IMG/VR virus record: IMGVR_UViG_3300042563_003307
Coordinates: 170,067-234,066 of that record
Strand: one strand, 5' to 3'
Origin: a virus
Length of the DNA stretch: 64,000 nt
The position numbers were made by a program, and so were the translations under genes. This document shows positions 1 to 9,100 of this stretch, one piece after another. The notes below the pieces were generated by a model. That model was given only the letters and a program-made list of their open reading frames with translations, was not told the DNA's origin and made no database searches. Numbering within the stretch: position 1 is the stretch's first letter; every line of letters starts with the position of its first letter.

Positions 1-1552
1 GAGTATTATAAACTACGCTTGGCGCAAAATTAGAATTAAGAGCCAGTTTCAGTAATTTCTTACCATATTTTTTAGGTTGAGCATATATTAAAGAAGCAGT
101 CTTTACGATTTGAGTATTATCTGTTTCATTGTAAATTCTTAAATTAACCGATAATAAAAAGTTACTTGATACTGAAGAGTTTAAAATAACCGGGCGAAAT
201 ACAATGGCTTCATCATAATTTGAAGTTTGTGTAAACGTATTATTAAAGGTGTTAATATAATTAAGACCTAATTGTTCTGCAACTTGAACCTCATAAAATA
301 AGGTAATGTCATCTCCAGAAGTTGCGATTCTTCCTGTTATATAATTTTCAAATGCAGGTTGATTTCCATTATAAGTACCATAGATTTTAAAATAATCTCC
401 ATCAGTTGCATGTTCAACATGAACTGCAATATCAGTGTACTCATCCTCTTGAGCCAGCGTTAATGATTTTCCTTCAGCAACATTAATATAATCATAACCT
501 CCGAGAGTAATTACACTATCGATTAATTTAAAATCAAATTCATAATTAGCAGTTGTTGGAATAGAATCAGCCCCAGATACACCAAAGAAAGTATTTTTAA
601 ATTTCTCGTTTGGAATATCTATAGTTGAAAACATTTCCACTAAAGAAGGAACTTTAATTTCAATATACTTAGAATATGAAGATTCTCCTAATATAAATGG
701 GTTTGGATTTTGAATTTCAAAACTTGAAGAGTTTAAATAAACCGTTGAATTAAAATAATTATAGATTCCAGAGTTTCTTTTAATCTTTGTTTGGAATAAG
801 AAACCATCATAACCTCTACCACTAAAAGAATATCCTGTTCTTAAATGTAACTTAATTGTATCATAACATACTGCTTCTACATCAATTGTTGGAACTGGCT
901 GTAAACCAGTAGAATCAGTTCCTAGCCATTCAGTAGAATCTAAATAACTTAAACTATTCTCAAGAAGAGCCATTGTACCTGCAGTATCAGTAGGAACTGC
1001 GTAATATCTTCCAGACTGTCCAGCTCCGGTTCTAATATCATTTCCAGTGTCTGCTAATGGAACTGAAAATAGGGAACTTGCACGGTCTGAAACTTGGATT
1101 TCTCCTCCAGTAAATTCGGTACTTGCTAAATTAGTATATTCATAAGCATATTTTCCATTAGTTGTCGGTGTATAAATATAAGTAGTTCCAGCTCCTGATA
1201 AATAACCATTTCCGCCTGGAATATTAAATCCAGCAGGATTATTAATAGAAACATCGCTCAAGTCAAATTTATAAGTACTTCCATTTTTTAACAATAGCAT
1301 TCTTGAAGCGAAATTATTAATAACTACAAACCCATTAGAAGTTGTAACTACAAACTCTACAACATCTGCTCCTAATTCGTGTATTAAAAATCTTGATGCA
1401 CTATTATCGGCATCAACTGTGTTTAAATACTTAATTTGACTTCCATTATTGTCATTTTCGATTTTGACCAAATCAGCGTTTGATTGGTCATGATACATGA
1501 ATTCTAATAATACGTCGTCGTCTAATTTAACGAATCTTGATGATTTTGCCAT
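1..1552 (-). CDS. Large beta-rich virion protein, C-terminus beyond window edge
   Basis: An open frame of at least 517 codons runs from an ATG at 1550-1552 leftwards off the window with no stop, so the C-terminus is missing. The protein begins MAKSSRFVKLDDDVLLEF and is rich in Asn, Ser, Thr, Gly and aromatic residues, with short alternating hydrophobic stretches typical of beta-sandwich phage structural proteins. No catalytic motif, signal peptide or membrane segment is visible. It is the last visible gene of the tail-fibre block and starts 15 bases after the stop of the membrane-anchored coiled-coil gene upstream. A structural role (fibre, neck or whisker) is inferred from position and composition; I do not recognise the family. 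Confidence 0.75.
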   Translation of the reverse strand, partial: MAKSSRFVKLDDDVLLEFMYHDQSNADLVKIENDNNGSQIKYLNTVDADNSASRFLIHELGADVVEFVVTTSNGFVVINNFASRMLLLKNGSTYKFDLSDVSINNPAGFNIPGGNGYLSGAGTTYIYTPTTNGKYAYEYTNLASTEFTGGEIQVSDRASSLFSVPLADTGNDIRTGAGQSGRYYAVPTDTAGTMALLENSLSYLDSTEWLGTDSTGLQPVPTIDVEAVCYDTIKLHLRTGYSFSGRGYDGFLFQTKIKRNSGIYNYFNSTVYLNSSSFEIQNPNPFILGESSYSKYIEIKVPSLVEMFSTIDIPNEKFKNTFFGVSGADSIPTTANYEFDFKLIDSVITLGGYDYINVAEGKSLTLAQEDEYTDIAVHVEHATDGDYFKIYGTYNGNQPAFENYITGRIATSGDDITLFYEVQVAEQLGLNYINTFNNTFTQTSNYDEAIVFRPVILNSSVSSNFLLSVNLRIYNETDNTQIVKTASLIYAQPKKYGKKLLKLALNSNFAPSVVYNT

Positions 1553-1566
1553 TACTCTATAATTTT

Positions 1567-2382
1567 TTAAAACCTAAGCCATTTTGGAGACCATATAAGT
1601 CCTACATTTAATGAAGGTCCGATACTAACAACTTTATTATTATTTAGGTTAATTCCATAACCAACTCCAACTCCAAGTGACCAACCTGATTTTTTTTCAA
1701 GTTTTTGGTTTAATTTGTCGTTAACTAAATTAATATTTTCAATATTAGTAAATAATACTCCAGGAGAAGGTGATGTAATTTTTAGTTTGTTAACACCTTC
1801 TTCGTTTATAATTGCAGCCTTAAGTTCAATTCCTTGCTCAAAGTTAAATTTATTTGAAAGAACTTTGATATTGTTTGTCTTTTTATTTCTTAAAATGTCA
1901 ACAGTTCCATTGAACTTCCTCCAATTATATTTATCCCAATTTTTTTCATCATTAATAGATATTGTCGCAGTTGAATCACTTGTTTGAACAACTAGACTTT
2001 GGGCATTAATAATAGAATCTTTTATTTTAATTTCAGCTCTTAACAATGAATTTACTCCTTTAAGGTCTTTATTAAGACCCAGAGATTTTTGATAATCGCC
2101 GATAACTTTTTTATTTTCAGCGGTTAAGGTATTAATATCAAACTCATACGCCAATTTAATTGCAACTAATTCTCCATTTTTATTTCTTTCGAATTTAATA
2201 GTATCTTGAGATGCTTTGAGATTGTTATAATTTCTGTTTGAAACCTTTTGCGCAATTTCAGCATCATGTTTGAGCGTTGAATTTCTATCACATTGATGCA
2301 ATAATAATAAAACAATAATCACTAAAACTATGAATTGGATAGTGTTCTTGTTTGTCGGAATGTATTTTTTAAAGTCTATCAT
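1567..2382 (-). CDS. Membrane-anchored coiled-coil protein with C-terminal beta-hairpin (spanin-like candidate)
   Basis: 271 residues. Residues 15-30 form one hydrophobic segment (IQFIVLVIIVLLLL) after a short basic N-terminus, suggesting N-in insertion in the inner membrane. Residues 35-125 are charged and helical with coiled-coil character. The last 40 residues alternate Gly and hydrophobic residues (GWSLGVGVGYGINL, then VSIGPSLNVGLIW) like a two-strand outer-membrane hairpin, and end in an aromatic-rich tail (KWLRF). An inner-membrane anchor, periplasmic coiled coil and outer-membrane-type hairpin is what a one-protein envelope-spanning lysis factor would need, so a spanin-like role is inferred. 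No lipobox is seen (HQC precedes the soluble part). The gene lies between fibre genes. It could instead be a different envelope-associated protein. Confidence 0.7.
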   Translation of the reverse strand: MIDFKKYIPTNKNTIQFIVLVIIVLLLLHQCDRNSTLKHDAEIAQKVSNRNYNNLKASQDTIKFERNKNGELVAIKLAYEFDINTLTAENKKVIGDYQKSLGLNKDLKGVNSLLRAEIKIKDSIINAQSLVVQTSDSTATISINDEKNWDKYNWRKFNGTVDILRNKKTNNIKVLSNKFNFEQGIELKAAIINEEGVNKLKITSPSPGVLFTNIENINLVNDKLNQKLEKKSGWSLGVGVGYGINLNNNKVVSIGPSLNVGLIWSPKWLRF

Positions 2383-2406
2383 AATTAATCGTATTTATAC
2401 TTGGTT

Positions 2407-4650
2407 TTAGTATGGTGCGCAATTATTTGTAATTGTGCTTTCTTGATAGATAATAGTGCCTACAAATGTAGTCACTATATATTGATATCCGGTACCAAAT
2501 TCAGGTTGATTATATTGATCAAAATAATACCAGTTTATATTTTCCGCAGATTCATATGAGTTACTATTGGGATTAAACCACCAATAATATGCCACAGGAC
2601 TAGAACTATTTGTATATATTACGTATGGGTAACCGCATGCTCCTCCTAAACCAGCTTCCATACCTTTTATATATATTTCCGGTAAAGATTCATACGTTCC
2701 AGTATCTGGTATAATTATTGCAGTACCACTCCACATTATAGTAGTAGATCCTCCACTTGGAAAATTAGTATCACTTAACGTTACTTCAATTGTAGTTGAA
2801 TCAACTAAAGTTTTACTAATTATTTGAATTCTACTCGGTGAGCCAGGTTGAAGAGTTAAGTTATCAACTTGAGTTTGTGTAAAATAATATCCACCATTAG
2901 CAGTTATTGTAACTGGAAAGGAATATGTCGATCCTTGAATTTGAGATGCTTGTTTAATGGAATCCAATGTTCCATCAGTTCCATCATCTACTGCAGTTGC
3001 ATACGCAGGGCGGTACTCAGGGGTCGATAATAAATAAGAATGTTGTACTGTTAAAGGACTAATATATGCTGCCGTATTAATATTTAAAGTTGCGGTTTCT
3101 GAAGTGGCAGGATGTGAACTTATATTAATAACTATAGAAATTGTAGTTGGATCGCCCGGAGCTACAGTTATACCTCCTTCTAGAATCGTAGCATATGCTG
3201 GTAATCCGGTAATACTTTCCGGAGTAACAACTGCCGACCAATAATATCCAGCCGGAAGAGTAACGGTCGACGTGAATGAATATGAATCACCAACTACATG
3301 ATCAGTTATTGTATTTAACGGATGTGGATTTGGTACAAGATTTTCCATCGCATCATCCAATAAAAATGTTAGTATAATTGGTGGATTTTGGCTTCCACCT
3401 CCATCGAACCAATATAAATCAGTTTTCCCTAAATAAATAATTTGAGGTAGTTGTTTGATTTTAAAAGTTGTTCCAGTACCAGTACCTACATTACCTGAAG
3501 ATGTATCCACTGTAGAAGTAATATTATAAACTAATGTGGAAACTGAAGTTGCAGTCATATTTATGTTTGAACCTCCGGTGATATGTCTTCTAAAATTTGA
3601 TGTAATTGCACTACCCTGTCCTGCTGGATTTTCAGAAAACGGGTTGTCATCTATAATGTAATTAAATTGACCTATCGAAGGAACTTGATGAGTATCAACT
3701 CCATTTGTCCATTGTTTCCCATGACAAAGATACCATCCTTTGTAGTTTCCTACTCCTTTACCTGCCGATATACGTATCGGACTTGTATCACCTTGTGATG
3801 TTATACTTTCAGTATTTATAAACTTAGTGTTATCCGCAAATATAGAAGGTAAAATTGAAACTATAGTACCAAAAGGAACGGTTCCTCCAAGTTCTTGTAC
3901 ACTTTTAAATGTAACCCTTCCAGTATTATCTGCTGAAATGGCAATTTCATTAATATCTGCACCTTGATTTCCAATAATTAAACCATTTATAATTGAAGCA
4001 GGAGAATCAAATGTTGTTTTAGTTTTAAAGAATGTTCCACTTAAATTAATTAATAAACTATCTGGAGATGAAATTGAACTACGAAAACTAGTGCTTGCAG
4101 ATCTATATGTACTTATTGAATTCTCAATTTCGAGAAATCCCATTGTCATTTGATCTTTTCCACCGAATTTTTCTAATCTAAAATCATAAGCGTTGCCAGG
4201 GATATCCCCATTTAAAAATCTTAAATTAGAAATAGAATACGGTTGTCTATAGATATTCCATTGATACTGTGTTTTTCCTCCAACTAATTCAGATTTTGTC
4301 CCGGATTCCGGATCGCTTTCAACATAACCAATACTTACAACTGGAGCGGGATAGGAGTTGTTTCCAGAATGAATAGGTATTAAAGTATCTGCATCAATAT
4401 TTCCAGGAGCGATCTTTTTCCAATAGTTACTAGAAATTGGACTTTGAGGTCCTTGGAATCCAGCATCTCCTATAGGTCCTTGGAATCCCGGCTGCCCAGT
4501 AGTACCTTGAGTTCCGGTCTGTCCAATAGGACCTTGAGGACCTCGAGGTCCTCCTCCATTTGCAACAAGTTGATCAAAATTATAATTGACATTGTCAAGT
4601 TTAATATTGTCAGAATCTGAAGTGTTTATATGTTTAAGACTAATTGGCAT
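2407..4650 (-). CDS. Collagen-like tail fibre protein with collar-type domain (paralogue 1)
   Basis: 747 residues. An N-terminal cap of about 30 residues (IKLDNVNYNFDQLVANGGG) is shared with two other proteins in this cluster and probably attaches the fibre to the baseplate. Residues 34-69 are Gly-X-Y triplets rich in Pro and Gln (GPRGPQGPIGQTG), a collagen-like trimeric stalk. Around residues 270-400 are segments shared with the paralogues (GTIVSILPSIF, GWYLCHGKQWTNG, LPQIIYLG) that resemble phage tail-collar domains. The C-terminal 300 residues are Ser/Thr/Tyr-rich beta repeats with no counterpart in the 462-residue paralogue and may be the receptor-facing part. Structural role is firm; which fibre it forms is not. 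Confidence 0.85.
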   Translation of the reverse strand: MPISLKHINTSDSDNIKLDNVNYNFDQLVANGGGPRGPQGPIGQTGTQGTTGQPGFQGPIGDAGFQGPQSPISSNYWKKIAPGNIDADTLIPIHSGNNSYPAPVVSIGYVESDPESGTKSELVGGKTQYQWNIYRQPYSISNLRFLNGDIPGNAYDFRLEKFGGKDQMTMGFLEIENSISTYRSASTSFRSSISSPDSLLINLSGTFFKTKTTFDSPASIINGLIIGNQGADINEIAISADNTGRVTFKSVQELGGTVPFGTIVSILPSIFADNTKFINTESITSQGDTSPIRISAGKGVGNYKGWYLCHGKQWTNGVDTHQVPSIGQFNYIIDDNPFSENPAGQGSAITSNFRRHITGGSNINMTATSVSTLVYNITSTVDTSSGNVGTGTGTTFKIKQLPQIIYLGKTDLYWFDGGGSQNPPIILTFLLDDAMENLVPNPHPLNTITDHVVGDSYSFTSTVTLPAGYYWSAVVTPESITGLPAYATILEGGITVAPGDPTTISIVINISSHPATSETATLNINTAAYISPLTVQHSYLLSTPEYRPAYATAVDDGTDGTLDSIKQASQIQGSTYSFPVTITANGGYYFTQTQVDNLTLQPGSPSRIQIISKTLVDSTTIEVTLSDTNFPSGGSTTIMWSGTAIIIPDTGTYESLPEIYIKGMEAGLGGACGYPYVIYTNSSSPVAYYWWFNPNSNSYESAENINWYYFDQYNQPEFGTGYQYIVTTFVGTIIYQESTITNNCAPY

Positions 4651-4698
4651 ACCTATCTATATTTAGATTATATATTCTAATTTTTAGAGAGTATACTA

Positions 4699-5349
4699 TT
4701 ATAGTTTTTGAATAAACAAGGTAACTATAGATGGTTGAGCATTATTATGTGCTGATCCACCGCCTATCGGTCTTGTAGAAAACTCCTTATTAGGCTTTGA
4801 AGTACTTCCGGGCCTATCAGTAAGTTGAACATTTAAAGCAGCAGGAGGTCCGTCTGTATATAGAGGTGGTACATTACTAGAATGCGAATATATATTTCCA
4901 GCCCATCCTCCACCGTCATTACCGTGTGTTGGATATTTATGTCCATGCTCCGGCATTTCACCAGTAGTTAAAATATGTGTTTTTTCACCAAAAGTAACTG
5001 GTACGCCATTAGCATACATATTCGGTTGAGCAATACTAGTACCATTATCGTCGGTAGCTGTAGTTCCCCAACCAACAGAAACTCTACCTGTTCGGTTTTT
5101 TGTTAAACCATTATATCCGTTACAAATCGCCCATCCTAATCTTTCATTAGTTCCTATTCCATTTGCATCGAAGTTATTCGAAATATATGCATCAGTGCAG
5201 TCAATTTCTTTTATGTCTCCGGTTAGCCATTGGCTGTTTGCAAAAGCTAAAATAGCTTCTTCAGCATCTATATGCCTCTCTGCTGTTATATTACTTCCAG
5301 GAGCTAGCTTTTCGGAAATAATTTGTAATACTTCATTATATGTCGCCAT
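4699..5349 (-). CDS. Short tail fibre / collar-domain receptor-binding protein (gp12-like C-terminus)
   Basis: 216 residues. The middle part has the tail-collar pattern (GDIKEIDC, then LGWAICNGYNGL). Residues 130-216 carry the gp12-type signature: a His-rich loop (MPEHGHKYPTHGND) and a terminal GGGSAHNNAQPSIVTLFI motif, comparable to the HNN-x-x-P-x-I ending of T4 short tail fibres and related tail-collar proteins. In T4 gp12 such histidines bind a metal ion inside the trimer. The gene is embedded between collagen-like fibre genes. Likely role is a host-surface-binding distal fibre or its tip, inferred from the family and neighbours. Confidence 0.82.
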   Translation of the reverse strand: MATYNEVLQIISEKLAPGSNITAERHIDAEEAILAFANSQWLTGDIKEIDCTDAYISNNFDANGIGTNERLGWAICNGYNGLTKNRTGRVSVGWGTTATDDNGTSIAQPNMYANGVPVTFGEKTHILTTGEMPEHGHKYPTHGNDGGGWAGNIYSHSSNVPPLYTDGPPAALNVQLTDRPGSTSKPNKEFSTRPIGGGSAHNNAQPSIVTLFIQKL

Positions 5350-5367
5350 AATTTATTTTTATTTTTA

Positions 5368-6756
5368 TTAACCTGCATTATAATCTGATAATGCATAGTC
5401 AGTTTGATTATAGTCTGTTGTTATAAGTTGTCCTTCGCCTAATTGTGACCAATATAAATTACTTACTCCTAAATAAACAATTTGAGGTAGTTTTTTAATT
5501 TTAAATTGTATACCTGAATTATTTGATGAGATTTGTGGATCATTTGAATCATTTGAAAGATCAATATCATACAAAGCGCTACTCTCTCCGGATTCATCTG
5601 CATCCACAAAAATAAGAGCTCCTCCAATTAATTGAATTTCATCATTAGTTACACTTTTATATCCTTGACTATTAGGATCCGCAGACTGTGGATTATTAAT
5701 AATTTGATATGAATATGAATTAAGATCAGGAACTTGCCATTTGTAAAAATCAGGATTATTAGGATCAGTAATAACACCATCTGTCCACCTTTGTCCATTA
5801 CAAACATACCAACCTAGATAATCTCCAATTCCAGCTCCCATTTTTATTTTTATAGGATTATTTAGATCTGAATTTGTATCGATGATTTGACTATAAACAA
5901 ATCTAGACGGGTCACTAAATATTGAAGGTAATATAGAAATAATAGTACCTATTTTAACACTACCTCCTAATTCTTCTGTCGTTTTAAAAGTTACATTACC
6001 AGCACTGTTAATTGCAGTTACTATTTTATTTACATCTGCGCCTTGATTCCCAATACGTAATGCTGCATTAAAAGTAACCTGTTTTTCAAAAAAAGTATTT
6101 CCTAGAGTTGATCCACCAGATGTTGAAATATTAAATAAATCAACTGCAGTATTTCCAGTACTTTTAATAATATGAGATTTTGCTTTTAAATTTAACTGTG
6201 AATTTTGATTATCAATAAAACCTAGATATAATTTAGATAATCCATCAGAATTATCCATGGTAATATCAAACGCATTACCAAAAACACCTGAACTTTTAAA
6301 TCTTAAATTAGAAGCAACATTGCTACTACGTCTATTAACAACCCATTGATATTTTGGTAAACCATTGGGTTGCTGCTGTGCTTCATATCCAGTATCTTCA
6401 TCTGTGTAGCCGGCAGCAATAACAGAAGCATATAATGGAGCAGGATCGATATTGTCAATAGGATGCTTTGAAAACATAGTTGCCATTACATTTCCACCAT
6501 CTATTAAATTCTGAGAAACGACTACCCAATATGAATCAGAACCTCCTACGTCCGGTCCTTTGGTTCCTTGACTTCCTCTACCACCCTGAACTCCTAATGC
6601 TCCTTTAAATCCTTGAGCACCATCATTTCCATTTGATCCTATATAACCTTTAGGACCTCCACCATTTGCAATAAGCTGATCAAAATTATAGTTAATTTTG
6701 TCCAGCTTAATATTATCAGTATCGAGTACTCTTATCTGTTTAAGGTTAATTGTCAT
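5368..6756 (-). CDS. Collagen-like tail fibre protein with collar-type domain (paralogue 2)
   Basis: 462 residues, the shortest of the three collagen-like paralogues. It has the shared N-terminal cap (DNIKLDKINYNFDQLIANGGG), about twelve Gly-X-Y triplets at residues 34-70 (GPKGYIGSNGNDG) and the shared body segments GTIISILPSIF, GWYVCNGQRWTDG and LPQIVYLGVSNLYW. It ends just after the last shared segment with a short YNQTDYALSDYNAG tail, so it lacks the long variable C-terminal domains of the other two. This suggests a minimal fibre or a paralogue that has lost its receptor domain. Confidence 0.85.
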   Translation of the reverse strand: MTINLKQIRVLDTDNIKLDKINYNFDQLIANGGGPKGYIGSNGNDGAQGFKGALGVQGGRGSQGTKGPDVGGSDSYWVVVSQNLIDGGNVMATMFSKHPIDNIDPAPLYASVIAAGYTDEDTGYEAQQQPNGLPKYQWVVNRRSSNVASNLRFKSSGVFGNAFDITMDNSDGLSKLYLGFIDNQNSQLNLKAKSHIIKSTGNTAVDLFNISTSGGSTLGNTFFEKQVTFNAALRIGNQGADVNKIVTAINSAGNVTFKTTEELGGSVKIGTIISILPSIFSDPSRFVYSQIIDTNSDLNNPIKIKMGAGIGDYLGWYVCNGQRWTDGVITDPNNPDFYKWQVPDLNSYSYQIINNPQSADPNSQGYKSVTNDEIQLIGGALIFVDADESGESSALYDIDLSNDSNDPQISSNNSGIQFKIKKLPQIVYLGVSNLYWSQLGEGQLITTDYNQTDYALSDYNAG

Positions 6757-6784
6757 TTAGATTTATATATTATTTTAATTATAA

Positions 6785-9097
6785 CTAACATTCCAATACG
6801 TCTATTATTTGACCAGTTGCCGACGCTCCTCCTACGTTTAATTTTCCATAATCAACAGGAGATTCACCAAAAAGAGGACCATTCAAATATACTTTAGTAT
6901 ATTTACCAATTGTATTTGGTCTGTTTTGGTCTTTTATATTAATTAACGGAGGTGTAGCAGTTAATTCTCCAGTAATTAGTGAATATTCACCTTCATCCCA
7001 TCCAACTGTAACATATAACGCAGATCCATAAGCCATAACATGTTCAGCTAGCGTTGTTCCAGATGGAGGAGGTGTTAACTCAGTATTTGCAGCAACATAT
7101 GTTATGTGAATCATCTGCGTTGCATCACAAACAGATGCCGGTTCTGGCACTAATGGAGTAGGAGTAAGTTGGATTGCGCTATTATAACCCGGGTCATATA
7201 GATTGCCATTGCTTGGTTGGTATATTTCTACTCTACAAACATAATCTCTAGTAAATGAAAAACCAACAAATATACTTCCATTCCAATATCTTCTAACTCC
7301 GGATGTACCTTCACGGTACCATCCTTTAGGTGCATTAGTTCCGACAGGATACTCCGGTTGATCGTCAGACCATTTTAAAGTAGTCGCATTAATAAACAAT
7401 GGTGCATTATACTGAAGATATAAATCACCAACAAAATTGCTAGGTCCATTTAATTCTTCAACAAGTAGGCTAGTTATCAAATTATTAGTTGTTCCTCCGC
7501 CACTACATGTAGCTCCTCTTTGAGTAAAATCAGTTCCATTCCAAAATATTGGATATCCATCAATATTTTTATACCATCCGGATGACACATAATCTGTTGT
7601 TCCATTATTAAACAATTTATATGTTGAAGGAATTGTAAACGTATTCCAATCTGTGTTTCCAGTCCAACTATAATACATATCAACTGGAAGAGAGCACGAC
7701 ATAAGAGCTCCAATAGTTCCTGGTTTCATTATTGGTTCTGTTAGCGTAATTGCATTTGTAGTAATAGGAGGCACATAAACTCCAGTATTCGACCATTTTA
7801 AATCATGATTTTCTAAGTAAACTATATGAATCATTCTACTAGTTTCGTAGAGTCCAGAAGTACCCATAGTAATAGAACTAATTCCAGGAGATGTATTATT
7901 ATTTAGAAATTCATTAGTATATCCTACGGTATATATTCCAGCTGCACTTGGTACTGCTGAAATTCGCATATCATATCCTCCAATTAATATTGGAGCATCT
8001 TCTAGAATTGTAATTGGATTTTGAGCATCACCATTAGCACCTATAGTATAACTAAAGTTATTTAGATTTGGAGTTAAAAATTGATTAAAACCGCCAACTG
8101 TTTCCCATGTCTCTCCATTGCAAAGATACCATCCTTCATAATCAGTACCTGCCTTTCCTCTTCCATAAATATTATTTAATGGAGAACCGGCAGTTACGTT
8201 TATCGAATCATTTAACCAAAAGTGATCAGTGATAAATTCATTTGCTCTAATTGAAACTATAGAACCTATTGGAAATGTTCCAAAAACGTCTTTAACGCTT
8301 TTCCATTCAACATCACCATTAGTATTTGTCGATACAAGAACCCTATCTTCAGCAGCACCTGGTGTAAATCTAAATACATCTTGAGATGTTACTATTGTTC
8401 CAGCTGCACTGCCTAAATTAAATGGCCCACCAATCCCACCATTATTGATAGTAATTTGGGAGTCAGTAATAACGATTGAATTATTTAATAAAGAATTAGT
8501 AATGCTACCTGTTTTGAGCACTATAGTCTGTGCAACATATATAATCTTAAAATTTGAATCTGTTAAATCCGGAGTAATCTCAAAATTTGGATTACTACTA
8601 TTAGATCCAAACTTAAAATTATAACCATTAAAACCTCCGTTATCTTCGACTCTTAGATTAACCCAAGAACTATCTTTAGTTTTTATAACTTGAATCGGCG
8701 TGTCAATTGGATTAACTCCATCATTATATTCGCTATCATTACCTAGAAATCCAATTCTTAAAGCAACTGGCGCTGATTGAATATCAGTAGCAGGGTTTTT
8801 TCTAGGAAATAAATATCCCGGTAAACCATTACCTTCTGGAAAATAATCCCAATCATTTAAACTCTCTGCTCCTTGAGGACCTTGGTAACCTTGAAGACCC
8901 TTATATCCAGTGTCTCCTTGAGCTCCCATATTTCCATCTCCACCATCTGCTCCGATAGTACCCTGAGGCCCTGGCATTCCTCCATTTGAAAGCTGATCAA
9001 AATTATAATTAATCTTATCGATTTTATCTTTAGACCACCAGACTCCACTATTTGGATTAAGATCGGTTACAAAAAGTTCTTTTATATTAATAGCCAT
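6785..9097 (-). CDS. Collagen-like tail fibre protein with collar-type domain (paralogue 3)
   Basis: 770 residues. The N-terminal cap is a longer variant (KIDKINYNFDQLSNGG), followed by collagen-like Gly-X-Y triplets at residues 40-77 (GPQGTIGADGGDG). The collar-like body includes GSIVSIRANEF, GWYLCNGETWE and MIHIVYLENHDLKWS. The C-terminal 330 residues are different from paralogue 1 and contain repeated Trp/Gly/Tyr patterns (GWYKNIDGYPIFWNGTDF, then GWYREGTSGVRRYWNGSIF), which look like tandem copies of a small carbohydrate-binding-like module. It starts 3 bases after the stop of the 1500-residue gene upstream, so the two are cotranscribed. Receptor binding by the C-terminus is inferred. Confidence 0.85.
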   Translation of the reverse strand: MAINIKELFVTDLNPNSGVWWSKDKIDKINYNFDQLSNGGMPGPQGTIGADGGDGNMGAQGDTGYKGLQGYQGPQGAESLNDWDYFPEGNGLPGYLFPRKNPATDIQSAPVALRIGFLGNDSEYNDGVNPIDTPIQVIKTKDSSWVNLRVEDNGGFNGYNFKFGSNSSNPNFEITPDLTDSNFKIIYVAQTIVLKTGSITNSLLNNSIVITDSQITINNGGIGGPFNLGSAAGTIVTSQDVFRFTPGAAEDRVLVSTNTNGDVEWKSVKDVFGTFPIGSIVSIRANEFITDHFWLNDSINVTAGSPLNNIYGRGKAGTDYEGWYLCNGETWETVGGFNQFLTPNLNNFSYTIGANGDAQNPITILEDAPILIGGYDMRISAVPSAAGIYTVGYTNEFLNNNTSPGISSITMGTSGLYETSRMIHIVYLENHDLKWSNTGVYVPPITTNAITLTEPIMKPGTIGALMSCSLPVDMYYSWTGNTDWNTFTIPSTYKLFNNGTTDYVSSGWYKNIDGYPIFWNGTDFTQRGATCSGGGTTNNLITSLLVEELNGPSNFVGDLYLQYNAPLFINATTLKWSDDQPEYPVGTNAPKGWYREGTSGVRRYWNGSIFVGFSFTRDYVCRVEIYQPSNGNLYDPGYNSAIQLTPTPLVPEPASVCDATQMIHITYVAANTELTPPPSGTTLAEHVMAYGSALYVTVGWDEGEYSLITGELTATPPLINIKDQNRPNTIGKYTKVYLNGPLFGESPVDYGKLNVGGASATGQIIDVLEC

Positions 9098-9100
9098 TAA

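Noticed and set aside
8857-9048. Frame of 63 codons overlapping the collagen-like region
   Set aside because: Shadow of the repeated GXY codons of the fibre gene in another frame.
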